Shown: piece by piece, positions 46,410 through 57,800 of the stretch
Position numbering within the stretch: position 1 is the first letter of the stretch
Layout of the letters: the number at the start of each line of letters is the position of its first letter
NCBI RefSeq assembly: GCF_003590095.1
Contig: NC_039478.1
Span: forward strand, 1 to 64,000
Origin: Trichoplusia ni
Taxonomy: Eukaryota; Arthropoda; Insecta; Lepidoptera; Noctuidae
Direction: 5' to 3'
Length of the DNA: 64,000 bases
Made by a program: the position numbers and the translations under genes
The notes under the pieces: generated by a model
The model's input: the letters and a program-made list of their open reading frames with translations, nothing else
What the model was told of the DNA's origin: nothing
The model's database searches: none

Positions 46410-49400
46410 CTGGAAACATCGGTCATGTTCATACCGATGAATAAAACAATTTCACTCGTTCCATTCATCATTAATTAAAATTTCGCTTAGGCTACAATCG
46501 CATGGCAGTTTTGGAAAATATATGCTAGTCAATTCACACCTAAAATTCGCAATTGCATAGCGACAATCAAGTACTGGAACAATCGCTTTAGAAGAGATAA
46601 CCTATAGTATAATAAGTACCTTGGAAGCATGAATCAGATGTGGTGGAGGTCCAGCTTCCTCATCAGCGGGCGGAGCAGGTCCAGGGGCGGGGCCACGTGC
46701 ACCGTTGATAGTGTTCTCTAAGGTACCACCCTTAGAATAAGCTTTGGGGTCGTGAACTTTGAATCGAACCTCCTGGACAAAATACTTTATTATTTACTGA
46801 ACTAATACATAAAATAAACCGTTAATTTACTTGTCAAAATATTTACCGATGATCGGCTTGGTGGCGGTGGCCTGGTCAAAGTGCTAGTCCTCGGTGGGGG
46901 TAATGGTTCAGATGTTCCAGGTGGACCATCTATTTGCATTTTCTTTTCAGCAGCCATTTTCTGAACCGCAGTAAATCTTTGTTTCCTCATCTGTATCCTT
47001 TTAGCCATATAGCCAACAGTCGCATATTCTGCAACCAAGTTCCTAGGTTTAATAGAACTTCACATAGATGTTAAGAACATTATCGCCGAGCAAAATTAAC
47101 ATGAACGGCGCAGCAAAACTGGAAAATGAAAACCGCAGCAAGAAACGGTCAAATAAATGTGGGTTTTATTTTGATAGATATTAAGCTTTAATTAACTCTT
47201 ATTTTATTTATTATCCTTCCTGATATGTTACCTAGAAGACTGGCGAAGACCATCACGAAGCATGTTCCCAGGTAGACGTCAATGGACTTGACGTATGATA
47301 TCTTGGGCAGAGCGGCGTTCGTGGAGGACATAAGCGTCGTCATCGTCAATACAGTGGTGACACCAAGTGACACCCTAGCAGGTGTTGCGTTTCGGTTCAA
47401 CCAAAATGATACCCATGATATGATAACAATCAAACCAGATGGAATATATATCTGAATTAAATAGTATCCCATCGAACGCACAAATTGAATTTCACATGCC
47501 AATCGCGAGTAGTTTCCTGTAAAAGAAAATCTATTATAATCTCCAATAACCTAGTACGAGTATCGGTGATGGTCAAATATATTAAAGTCGAAGTCAAAGC
47601 TCGATTTTACTTTACCAGGTCAACAAAGGAAAGTCATTGATGGAAATGTTCTGGCTTAAGCGAATACATGCGGGTTCTCCGATAGTTGAAGTAAACAAGA
47701 AGCGTTATTTTAAGGGCGGTATTGGATAAATTGCTGAATGTTGCATCGGTGCTGTGTACCTGTCGTAAGAGAAATCTCCATGGCTCGCTGCCGGTGGCCC
47801 AGCACCTTGAATTGCGGCAGAGACACTTCGCTCGACACGCCCACAGAGTTGGGCCCCTCGTTCCACTTGTATCGGATGTCCCGCATGGTGTAGCCGACTG
47901 TACCATGCAGAGATATGGAACGATAAAATAAGCACCCATCGCACTGGGGTTTTCAAACTGTCGTACAGGTGAATGAATTTAAGTCTACCGTTCTACCGAG
48001 GGTGAGAAGTGTTACAAGTAACTGCGGCAACGGCGTCAGAAACGAGTATGTGACAGACGTAATATAAATTCTCAAGCATTTTTAATTTTAAGTTAGACTT
48101 TAACTACCGAATATGAAAGCTTCACAAGTCTGCAGCTCAAGTTATAATACATAGTAATTATTACTTTAAATACGTCAATTGTTTCATAAAGCAAAAGACG
48201 TGAAATTTAGTTAAAGGGCTTTCATTTTTGTCATAAATATTGTAAGCCAAAATAATTTATGTAATAAAAAACTCACAGCTTTCGATTTCAATGTTGCATA
48301 ATTGACGGTCCATAGGAAAATACTGCAAATCCATCGGACAAGAAGCGGTGATAGTCAGTCTGCAAAAGAGTTTTAGGTTACAATGCAAATCTTAACGTGT
48401 CAGAATATGATCTCCGCAATCCGTACTTGCCTTATACTCCTAGTAATAGATCCAGAATGATGAATGCGAATGAATTCGTTGCTTGTAGTAGCTATGTGGA
48501 AATAAGACTGTTTCTCGTTGACAAAAAAGGTGTCGGGTACCCATATGTTTCTAATAAATTCCGAGCCGACAGAGAGTGTCTCCACACCCGTTCGTTTTTT
48601 ATAAGCAAGCCTGGGGTCTGTCCAAAACTGTCTGAAGTAGAAATCCAGGGTGAAATCCTGTAACATTTTCCATTGTTGTAGGAAATAATAGCGATACTTG
48701 ATTGACTTACAGTAGCACAACAATGGATGTAATCCGGCAATCGAGTTCGTTTGGAAGGCTGATGCCGCCCGCTTAAAGTGCGAACTTGATATAATGAATG
48801 CAACGCAACGAAACGTTATCGCCGAGGCACATTCATTGTCTGCGCGAATCGGATGTTGGAAAATATCAGCGAGCAAACTTGGACAGAATAACTAACGATA
48901 GGGTTCATTTAAAATACGTTAAGTATTACTTGTACAGCTGCAAATTAATTATGCCTTGATCTTGTGATATATAGTAGCAGTAAATATTAAAACTACGTCC
49001 CTACCATAAGTAGAATTACAGCTAACAAATTATTTTGGATATTCGGATTGCAGTTTAATATTATACTAGTCCAAGTTTGCGATGCCAATATTTATATTTT
49101 ATTGTATTAACAATGTACAAGTAATTTGGTAATACATTAAATCATAATTAGTAAGTTACATTAATGTTTATTTATTTTTAAATTGATTGGTAATCGATTT
49201 TGTGATCTCATTTAGAACTCACAGCTTTTTTCACAGCCTCCTGGGTTTTTCTGACAAATGATTCCAAAAAGTCACAATCTTTGACATAAAACTTAAAAAA
49301 AGTAGACCCCTAAAACAGAAACGCGAAAAAAGCTAGTGATATTAATTATTTATTGTATATTTAATTAATATATTTTTAATTTTAGACTTAAGGAGTACAC

Positions 49401-51897
49401 GCAAAAGTATATAAACAAAACTTATTCTAATATTATTTTAGTAATCATGGAGTTGTTATTTCGGTAACTTAGTATAAAAAATATAATACAACAGAAGCTT
49501 GCCGTAAAATAGTGAATGAATAACATTTATACCGTTACGTGTACTCCACACTAATTATGTAATATTCTATGTCTAGCATCCGGATAGGGTCACGTCCTGA
49601 AGTGACTTTAAGAGTCCCTTGATTTGGTTTCCACTAGGGGTCATACACCCTGGTCTTAGTCTCACATCTATACTTTGGAACCGTTATCAAGGGTATTTCG
49701 GCGACTCGGCGTAGAAAAACTTATGTACGGCCCAAAAAAGATCAACTTCATTTTATTTATATAGAACGGGCGTGAATATCGGACTGTACAATGAGACTGG
49801 TTACCTTTTCCGAAATCCTATCAGACCCCGTCTAATTAATTACCGAAGGATCCATTATTTTGATATCAGGGTGTAATTTTGCCCTAAAAGACAACAAGAG
49901 AAACAGCAAGAGTTCCGAGTATTATTAATTGTGAATCGGAACGCACTGGACAACGTTACAAACATTAAATACATTCATAGCAAGACAACTAAAGTAAGAA
50001 ATTTAAGGCGAGTGGCGAATCGGAGGTGTTCGATGCTATTTTGAGAGACAATAGTAAGAAACCCACAGACACAACAAATACCTACTCAAAAACATAAAAA
50101 GCTTTAAACAAAAACAACAATGGCGCAATTTTACGACAGTGTCTTGCTTGGAGAGTTGCTTAATGGCAGAGTACAATTTAGTATGTCTTTTGAAGACACA
50201 CCCGGACGGGCACAGCGCTACTTTTAACCGATACTCTTGAGTTCGAGGCACATACAAGCGGTTGTTTGTGATTAAGTGACCAAGTATAGCGTGCGCCGCC
50301 GTCCGGGTGGTCGGCTCCATAACGCCGGCATGCTCGCAGCCTCGTGTCTGGGGCTGCTCGGTCGCAGCGGCGCAGCGCGCGGCCGGAGCGACCGAGACAA
50401 GCGTGAGCTGACAGTGGCGAGTACCATGAGCACTTCGGAGACGGAGCTGATAGAGAGCACATACATGGTGACGCCCACCTCCACTGGCGGACCTGCAATC
50501 AAGCCCAATCGTGAGTCGCGCGCGCGTCGCGCCGTGAAAACCAAACCAGAGGACGGTGACGTGACGGCCCGGGTCCCTCGATCGAACGTGGATACCGACG
50601 CGATTTAATAACGCCCTTACAAATATGTTCTTCGTTCGATCGGGGGCTGCTATCCTAAATGCTATTTGTGTCATTTCTTGTTCTAAAATGACAATCTACG
50701 TAAAAGGAGTTTTGCAGCATTAAATACCATTTTCACTTCAGATAAGGAGCTGATGGAGAGCACGTACATGGTGACCCCAACATCCACTGGCGGTCCTGAA
50801 ATAGTATATCGATAAAATTACCTGCGGCTAACCTGACATTTTATTAATTTTGCCTTTATCAAAACACTATATGCAATTGTGTCACGTTGCACGACAACAT
50901 TGTTAACGTTTGAAGTGCACGTTTCGAGTTCCACTTGATTTAGTCACCATGATCAATTGAATGCGATCAAATTGATGTCGACGTGCTCCACAACGTCCTT
51001 AATCATTGTCCAGTGACTGTGACCTAGTATTTCGTGTACCTACTACAGTCATTAATCCAATATATGATCCTGAATCCTGAGCAGACTCCATTTTGATTTA
51101 ATCTTCGCTTAGCCATCACAAAGCACATTCCACCACCTGTTTTACGTATCTCTAAGAATATCTAAGAAGGACATTAAAAATATATTCGGCATATGTTCTA
51201 AAAATATGAAAGAAATCAATATTATGCTTCTGTACTCTTTCGAAATCAGCTGATCAACTATGGCTCTTTAATTATTAACCATAATTTTGTTTTCATTATA
51301 TACTTAAAAACTGCCAGTTGAATTTATTTATAATAGTTTCATTTTGATCGAATAGCTCCAATATTTTGAGAGGCAATTTCAACTATTCGTAGTTCAAAGA
51401 GTTGGTGTTAACTCCCTATGTAAACGTTAAACATAATTTACTCAAAGCGCAAAATCCCTCTCTACAATATAAAATATCATTAGCATGACAGATGTACAAA
51501 AAAAAATAGTACCTTGTGTAATTAACTTTACATTTGATTATCAGCTAAAATATATTTTTTTTTTCTTGAATATTACTTATTTAATTATTTCTATGTACAG
51601 GATTTTATGTAAAAAAAATATTTATAATAGAATAATTGTATTAAAATTAAGCATAACTTAATGTTACTAAAACATTAAATATATGAAACAATATTGTTTA
51701 CGTTGGCAAAATGAAGCCCTTTCTTAAACCGCAAAGCTGAGAGGAAGAGAGTAGTGATAGAATCACAGAATATAAAGAAAACCCAAGTGTACAAACCTCC
51801 ATAATTCGGCCTCACTCGCTTGTCGTAGCTTACACTTAGCGAATCCAAAATGGCTGAGATATTGACGTCACCAAACATCCCTCCTCCGCCCGCTCCA
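46245..51897 (-). CDS. Rdl: Rdl: GABA-gated chloride channel subunit, exons 2-10 (first exon not found); serine at TM2 2'
   Basis: Nine constitutive exons plus one extra copy of exon 3 encode about 466 residues of a Cys-loop receptor subunit, from the mature N-terminus (MFGDVNISAILDSLSVSYDK) to LVLLGEEN and stop. All hallmarks are present: the Cys-loop CPMDLQYFPMDRQLC, loop B ESFGYT, loop C TGNYSRL, TM1 after MGYYLIQIYIPSG, pore helix PARVSLGVTTVLTM, TM3 VYLGTCFVMVFASLLEY, a short Pro-rich cytoplasmic loop, and TM4 FPVCFVCFNLMYWIIYL. The receptor forms pentameric chloride channels in neurons and is the target of cyclodienes, fipronil and isoxazolines. The pore residue that is Ala in sensitive RDL (A301/A302) is Ser here. 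Lepidoptera carry several Rdl paralogs, one naturally with Ser (RDL2). The signal-peptide exon lies upstream, probably in or beyond 52-64 kb. Confidence 0.97.
46620..46772 (-). CDS. Rdl: Rdl exon 9 (cytoplasmic loop)
   Basis: Acceptor TTTTGTCCAG|GAG; donor TCCAAG|GTACTT. Encodes EVRFKVHDPKAYSKGGTLEN and a Pro/Ala-rich stretch ending HLIHASK. The preceding intron is 74 nt. Confidence 0.95.
46847..47028 (-). CDS. Rdl: Rdl exon 8 (end of TM3 and cytoplasmic loop)
   Basis: Acceptor TTGGTTGCAG|AA; donor TCATCG|GTAAAT. Encodes YATVGYMAKRIQMRKQRF, then a Lys-rich and Pro-rich loop (TRPPPPSRSS) much shorter than the Gly-rich loop of Drosophila. Confidence 0.94.
47232..47516 (-). CDS. Rdl: Rdl exon 7 (loop C, TM1, TM2, most of TM3)
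   Basis: Acceptor TTCTTTTACAG|GA; donor CTTCTAG|GTAACA. Encodes loop C (NYSRLACEIQF), TM1, the pore segment NRNATPARVSLGVTTVLTM and SSTNAALPKISYVKSIDVYL. The 2' serine codon TCA is at 47370-47368. The TM3 Gly of VYLGTCFVMV, important for meta-diamide and isoxazoline action, is unchanged. Confidence 0.97.
47760..47897 (-). CDS. Rdl: Rdl exon 6 (single copy, KWNEGPNSVGV type)
   Basis: Acceptor GCATGGTACAG|TC; donor ACGACAG|GTACAC. Encodes GYTMRDIRYKWNEGPNSVGV, SSEVSLPQFKVLGHRQRAME and ISLTT. Drosophila has two versions of exon 6. I searched both flanking introns and found only this one. Confidence 0.95.
48277..48359 (-). CDS. Rdl: Rdl exon 5 (Cys-loop)
   Basis: Acceptor CTCTTTTGCAG|A; donor AAAGCT|GTGAGT. 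Encodes LTITASCPMDLQYFPMDRQL then CNIEIES, including both cysteines of the Cys-loop. The preceding intron is only 71 nt. Confidence 0.96.
48431..48657 (-). CDS. Rdl: Rdl exon 4, ending at a GC splice donor
   Basis: Acceptor AATGTTACAG|GAT. Encodes DFTLDFYFRQFWTDPRLAYK, loop A region NIWVPDTFFVNEKQSYFHIA and SGSITRSI plus two bases. The donor is ATAAG|GCAAGT, a GC donor. The only nearby GT (four bases on) would break the frame with exon 5. Confidence 0.95.
48658..50424. other. Rdl intron 3
   Basis: 1767-nt intron. A moderately GC segment around 49560-49870 has no recognised repeat or frame. Confidence 0.5.
50425..50492 (-). CDS. Rdl: Rdl exon 3, L variant (mutually exclusive copy)
   Basis: Acceptor TTGATTGCAG|GT; donor CTCATG|GTACTC. 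68 nt encoding PPVEVGVTMYVLSISSVSEV then LM. It is separated from the K variant by 235 nt. Drosophila Rdl also has alternative exon 3 versions at this position. Confidence 0.95.
50728..50795 (-). CDS. Rdl: Rdl exon 3, K variant (mutually exclusive copy)
   Basis: Acceptor ATACTATTTCAG|GA; donor AAAATG|GTATTT. 68 nt encoding PPVDVGVTMYVLSISSLSEV then KM. It has the same length and phase as the second copy at 50425-50492 and differs at three residues (D/E, L/V, K/L). Using both copies would shift the frame, so splicing must choose one. Confidence 0.93.
50796..51796. other. Rdl intron 2
   Basis: 1001-nt AT-rich intron with nothing recognisable. Confidence 0.5.
51797..51897 (-). CDS. Rdl: Rdl exon 2
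   Basis: Acceptor TGCTTTTCAG|T; donor TGGAG|GTTTGT. Encodes GAGGGGMFGDVNISAILDSL and SVSYDKRVRPNYG, the start of the extracellular domain. It enters with one base completing a codon from the missing exon 1. Confidence 0.95.
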
Positions 51898-54800
51898 CTG
51901 AAAAGCAAATCACGAAATATATCCAAATATTTAGTTTATTACTGAGATTGTAAGATCATCTACTGCGAGTCATTAAATATCCATTACAACTCTACAACGT
52001 AATGAATATTAGGATAAAGCTGTAGAATGACTTGCGCAAATACTTTCGATGGACGTATTGCTAATCTATCTTTAGAGCAAGTTAAAAATGATATGGTTTA
52101 TAAAATAAAGACTAAAAATTAGCAGGTAATCTAGATATTGCATACTATTCGATATAATTGCACTGATTATAAGAATACTTTTCAATGGTAAAATTGCAGT
52201 TCCATAAAACATTAAATACGAGTTCACTGTCTGAGGTTTCGTGTTATCCTCCACCACAACACACCAGTCCGACAAGGAAGGACTCCTAAATCGAGACTTA
52301 GCATGTAGACGTTCAAAGACATTCACGATAAATTACTATTAAACATGGTTCAATGAACTGTGTAGGTAAAGTTTGTTTTCTTTAAGATATCTACATAAAA
52401 AGTTTTCAAGTCTTTTAACGCGAAAACTATCTGGTTTAAAAACTTGTTTGTAAAGGTATATTCTTTATAAGAGTTGCTATTCTATAGCTGTCTATTCATA
52501 AAACTAGGCATGTGTAAGTGTCGTTCCCGCAACAAGGCTTAAAATGAAAGTCGTACTAATTAACGCCGACGAGACGACTTCACATTGCGAGTTCCTGTAC
52601 TGCCGTAACTAGTTAGTTCGCGGTCAGCGGCGAGCCACTTGCTACATTGGTTTTACTTATTTTTGTTTCGAAACATTTTGCATTGACCAACAATATTGTG
52701 TAACAGAGGATACCAATCAAAACTCGAAAATTCTTTAATTATTTACTGACTCTTAGTATTTAACTTCGACTTTCGAAAAGTTTAACGAACTCTCAAAATA
52801 ATCCTTGAAATATTTCAATCAACACGCTGAAGACTTACTGTTACTTTTAAAACTACTTATGAAAACGTGTTCTTTTTCTCCGCGTGGGTAAAATGTAATT
52901 ATAACGTTAAATAGGTGAGTATAGTTGTTTGCAGCGACAGTTTTTATCGAGTCGCTTGCCCCGACAATGGGACAGATAACGGGCGCATGGCACTTGTCAC
53001 CATAGATGCGCTGTTTACCTCGTGGTTGTTATTGTGTGGCAGTTCTTATGTAACTCCACTGGATACGCTATGATTATGATAGTTTTCAAATTGATTATAA
53101 CACTATTTTATAAATACGCGGCATTAATCACCATCAATGTACTCGTAACTAATCACTATCATCCCGTAAATATCAGCTCCTGAATATAGAACTTTCCCAA
53201 TTGCTGCCATGAATAATTTCCCAGAGTTAATATGATAATCGCAGCGCTTAGCAAGAGATTACGGCTGCCACTATTTGAAGCTAGATTGACGCGGTGACAA
53301 TCGGCCCGTGAAGTCGTAGTCACATTTTAATTGCATATTATGATACATTGAACAAACCGTTGATTGTTATTTCACATTTCATAATACACGTGTTATTTTC
53401 ACACTACATAAAAATGACATATAAAAATAGATCAAAATATATGAAGACATCACTCGATTTTCTAATGATTTGATAGAGCAGCTCAATTATTAAAAACCTT
53501 ACTGATAAATCGTCTGAGCAGTAAATTGTTTTAATAATGATTGGGCGGCACATATCTACAGCTATCTGGCGGCGGGAGGAAGGGAGCCCGCAGTGGTCAA
53601 CTTCCTATAACTGTGAGCTTGGCCGATGGCGCGGCCCGAACCTTGCCAAATTCGCCTCCGCTTACATAACAAAACATGTTATTTGAAATTAAATTCCCCA
53701 GCCGACATCGATAGGCTAATGTTTGTGAATATGCAAAATCAATTTACAGTATTGCAGAGCGACGTGAATATTTCAAAATATAATACGATTGATGTGCTTT
53801 TTCTTTTCTGTATTGACGACGTGAAAAATAAAAGCGTATTTTTACAGCAGTCCACATTTATCTACGGAGAGGTGATTGGTAAATATATTATGATTTGCAT
53901 ATGGTATTCTTTGTGATAATATATTGGTTATGTAGGCTAGTATGTTTAATACTATACTGGAGAATGCATGACGTAGAAACAATTAACGAATATTCTAGGT
54001 CACTTAGTGAGTTAGTTATTTAAGCTATATTAAAATTCCTAACGACCTGCAATTTAGGTCATGTTATAGATCAGACTGATATACTTAATTTATGAACGAA
54101 AAAAGAACTAATGTTCATATATGTTAAATTATTGCGTCTTAGGCACTGTAACTTTGTTTATTTATAATGATTTCTTATGAAGCTTATTTTGAGATGTTGG
54201 GAACTATCAAATATTCATGTAAAACCTGCGGGCTTTAGCTGTATTACTAAGAATCTTGGTGAATAAAGCACTTTAATGGGTTCCAAGTTCCCAGTAAATC
54301 AGGCATTAATAAAATCAATACAGTATTAAAGTGAAGACTGCGTATTAAAGAGGCTTTCAGTGTACTTATAATATGCAGTGTTGAGGGAAAGTATTTTATA
54401 GGAGTAATCCTTTGTTGCTAATAGTCTTTTGTTTCCTAAGAGTTACCGTCGATAACGGAAAATGTAAATATTTAAATGTAATTTTTCAGTTAAGAGCCTC
54501 ATATTTGTTTCCTTGGCTTTTGGTGTGAAGTATATTTTTTATTACATTTTTGCTGCACTGCCCCAGACTCCTGCCAAGTAAGAGTTGCTTAACAAAAGCA
54601 TTGTATAAAGTATGGCGTAATTTAAAGAACTCTTTAAACTATGACAATTATCTTAAATCAAACGAAAGATAACACGACTTTATTTTTGTTACGTTAAACC
54701 TATAAACGACATAGTTATGTATCATTTACAAACCTGACAGTCACAAGGTACTTAATCAATTTGATCAATATTATTTAAATAACAATGGAACCTTTTAACT

Positions 54801-57800
54801 TGGCGCAATTATTCATAAATTACTTTGTTGATTATTTTATAATTATCGTATTAATGCTCCCGAAACATGTCGATGCGATTGCAAAATAATATTATTCAGG
54901 GCATGAAATACGCTATGGTAATTAAAATGTTGAAACACAAATCAGATTAACACATTAAACAAAATAATGAAAACTTTATGACATAATAATTATTTAAATG
55001 TTTTCATAACAGTGTTCGTTTAATATTTTATAGATGTTCTGTGTTTTGGTGATATGGGGAAGGGTACAATAGTGAATTGTCTTAATTCGAACAGCCTTAA
55101 GCACGTACTTACAAGAAGAGCTCACACGTTCAACTCAACTGAGTTACTGTTGCACCTACAAAAACAGATTAACGTCTGTTTCACTGCTAGCTTTGGCACT
55201 AACTTGCACTCTGACCTAGTTTGAACTTAATACAGTTAAGTTTGTGTCAATTTAACATGAATTAAGATCTAACGCTGCTTGTGTTACGATTATGACAATT
55301 AGTAAAGATTCTTACATTTCCATTAGCATATTATCTTGTAAAATGAACCTTTTAATTTAAAAGGATTTGTTACTTTGTGATATAAAGATACCTGCATAAA
55401 GTTGAGGAACAAAAAATAATAACGTTCCAATTTCCCCTTGTTTTTGAAACCATTATTTCCAAAAGTCGTATCTTGTAAAGCAAAAGCGGCCCTCGATCAC
55501 TTCGTTATCGTATCAGAGCTCTCGCCTTCAATCTCGTTTTAAGAGTCAATATTTCATGTCATTAGAAGAAAAAAGCTTTACTTGAGTACAAGGGTTAATC
55601 GCGAGGCAAAGGAAGAGGCTCTCGATACAGGCACCCTCACTGAGTGGGCTATTCTGAACGCTCGACGCTGCTGCTCCCAGCCGCCTCTTGACAAACGTCT
55701 GCTCAATTTCTTTGAACACATTTCTGTACTTTTGTACCTATTTTTTTATGATGAGGGCCATTCTTGTGGTCTTTATTTTGTAACCTAAATCACCTCACTC
55801 AATAACTTGTATAAGTATTGGTACGAGTAATATATAATTGTAATAAATGTTTTTATGTACAGGTGCATTTTACTCGAGACCTACACAACGATAAGCTAAT
55901 GTGATTTCTTTGATATAAAATTGCACTTTCTTGTAAAAAGGTTCTATAATATGATTAATGTGTTGACTTTGCAGAAACTCTGTCCATTTCCGAATAATGT
56001 ACTTTTCCTCGAAATAAAAACAGCCAGTTTAAAGTAGTCGGTAAGGTTTCTTGGTAAAACGGCTTTTTATTATGTGTTTCTAAGTATCGACTACTTTTGT
56101 TCAATTTTATTTTGTTCTGTTATCGAGAAATAAATTTTCAACTTTACAATAATTATACTTTAAACTGTAGGTAATGCGTTAAGGCGAAGCTGGCGCAAAA
56201 TTTTTATATCGCTTCTCTCCATGCATGGTGATAAGCAAATGCTATGAATGAGTGTATTCTGATTATTCAGACACCACATATATCTCCTTAAAAATTACTT
56301 GAAAAAATAAAAAAATGTTTAAAGAACTAAGTTCTCTAATCCTGTTATCACAATTATCTGTAATAATTATAATAAATTTGACGAGAGGAATAGAACCACG
56401 ATAGAACGCTGATCTCTCAAATCTAAAAACTTGTTCAATGGCATACTAACTAAACAATAAATAAAGTTATCAACTGTCATAAGCAAATAATTTAGCTCTT
56501 AAATGTCTGATCTGTCATTAAAAAATTTTGAATTCTATAAGCGCAACACAATTGAATCTGCAAATTCGGCTACGAGTGCAATCTCGACCAACTCTGAAAT
56601 ACAACTAACTGTTGTTCCCTTAGACAATTATCTATTCTATTCAATTCTATTATTGCTGTCCCGTCCAGTCTAAATTAATTTGCTACAAAGTTAGAACTTT
56701 GGTCGTTGTTTACAGTGAAGCTTAAACTATCAGAAATATCAAATGAATAGCATTATGTAGTAATAAATACGTCATAGCATTTACCTGAAATAGTCGCACA
56801 AAGCAGAAACTTTAGAGTTTCCACGAAAGCGTATAATGGGATACTCGGAACCTATGTACGAGCGGAATTGAAAAATATATTATCCATTTTCCGTTAACTT
56901 ATTGGAGTCTGCTGAAGTGGAAACCAGTAGGTGACGCTGAGAATGTGTCACCGCTTGCAACTCGGCAATCTTGATACCTTATATTTCACACTTACATGCG
57001 AATCTATATCGAGTCGCCTCGCTCGCTATTTGATCTTCTGATTACCACATAGCGAAGCAAATGCAATATCTGCAGCGGATACACCTATCGCGTATTGCCT
57101 TTAAAATATTTTTATTCATATTTTATTGCAGAAATACTTTTGATATGTGAGTTTATTATAAGTCAGCAGATATCGTAACTATTTATAAATTTGACCCATG
57201 AAATAAAACTTATTATTATTACTTACTAATAAAAAAATGAAGGTACATGAATAAATCACTCATGTCTTTACAATATACTATCTTCATAAGTCTTTTTCCT
57301 TCCAGTTTTATACTCTTACATGATTTCCTAATATAGAATATTTCAATTTTTTTGAACTTTATGACATAAAATGTACTCGAAAAGTGCAATGACGTATTTC
57401 ATGTATCGTTTACTTAACAAAAACTTCACAGCAAAAAAAATGGGTTTTAGCGTATAGCAACACAAGATCTATAATTCCATATCTACGTTATTACATAAAC
57501 AAGAAATATGTTTTTGTGAAAGAACTCCTTTCTTACTTCCTACATAAGGCTAATAACACAGCGTAAAAATTAGCCGAGCTGACGCCCTCGTGACATTTGT
57601 AAGATTAAAGGGGGGGCGGGGCCCTCGACATCTAATCAAGAAAGTGCATCGCAGCGCATAAACCAAGTACCTGTTGTGACATGCTCATTTATCTATCTTA
57701 TACATTTGTAACAATGACACTTTTTCACAGAGCGTTTCGTTCAATGCCGTTTATATTTACATTATACGTATTGTAATTTTTTTATATTAAATTATGTATG

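Noticed and set aside
50036..50674. 212-residue minus-strand frame over the Rdl exon 3 region
   Set aside because: It reads through intron sequence in the wrong frame; the correct frame here is the 68-nt Rdl exon 3 copy.
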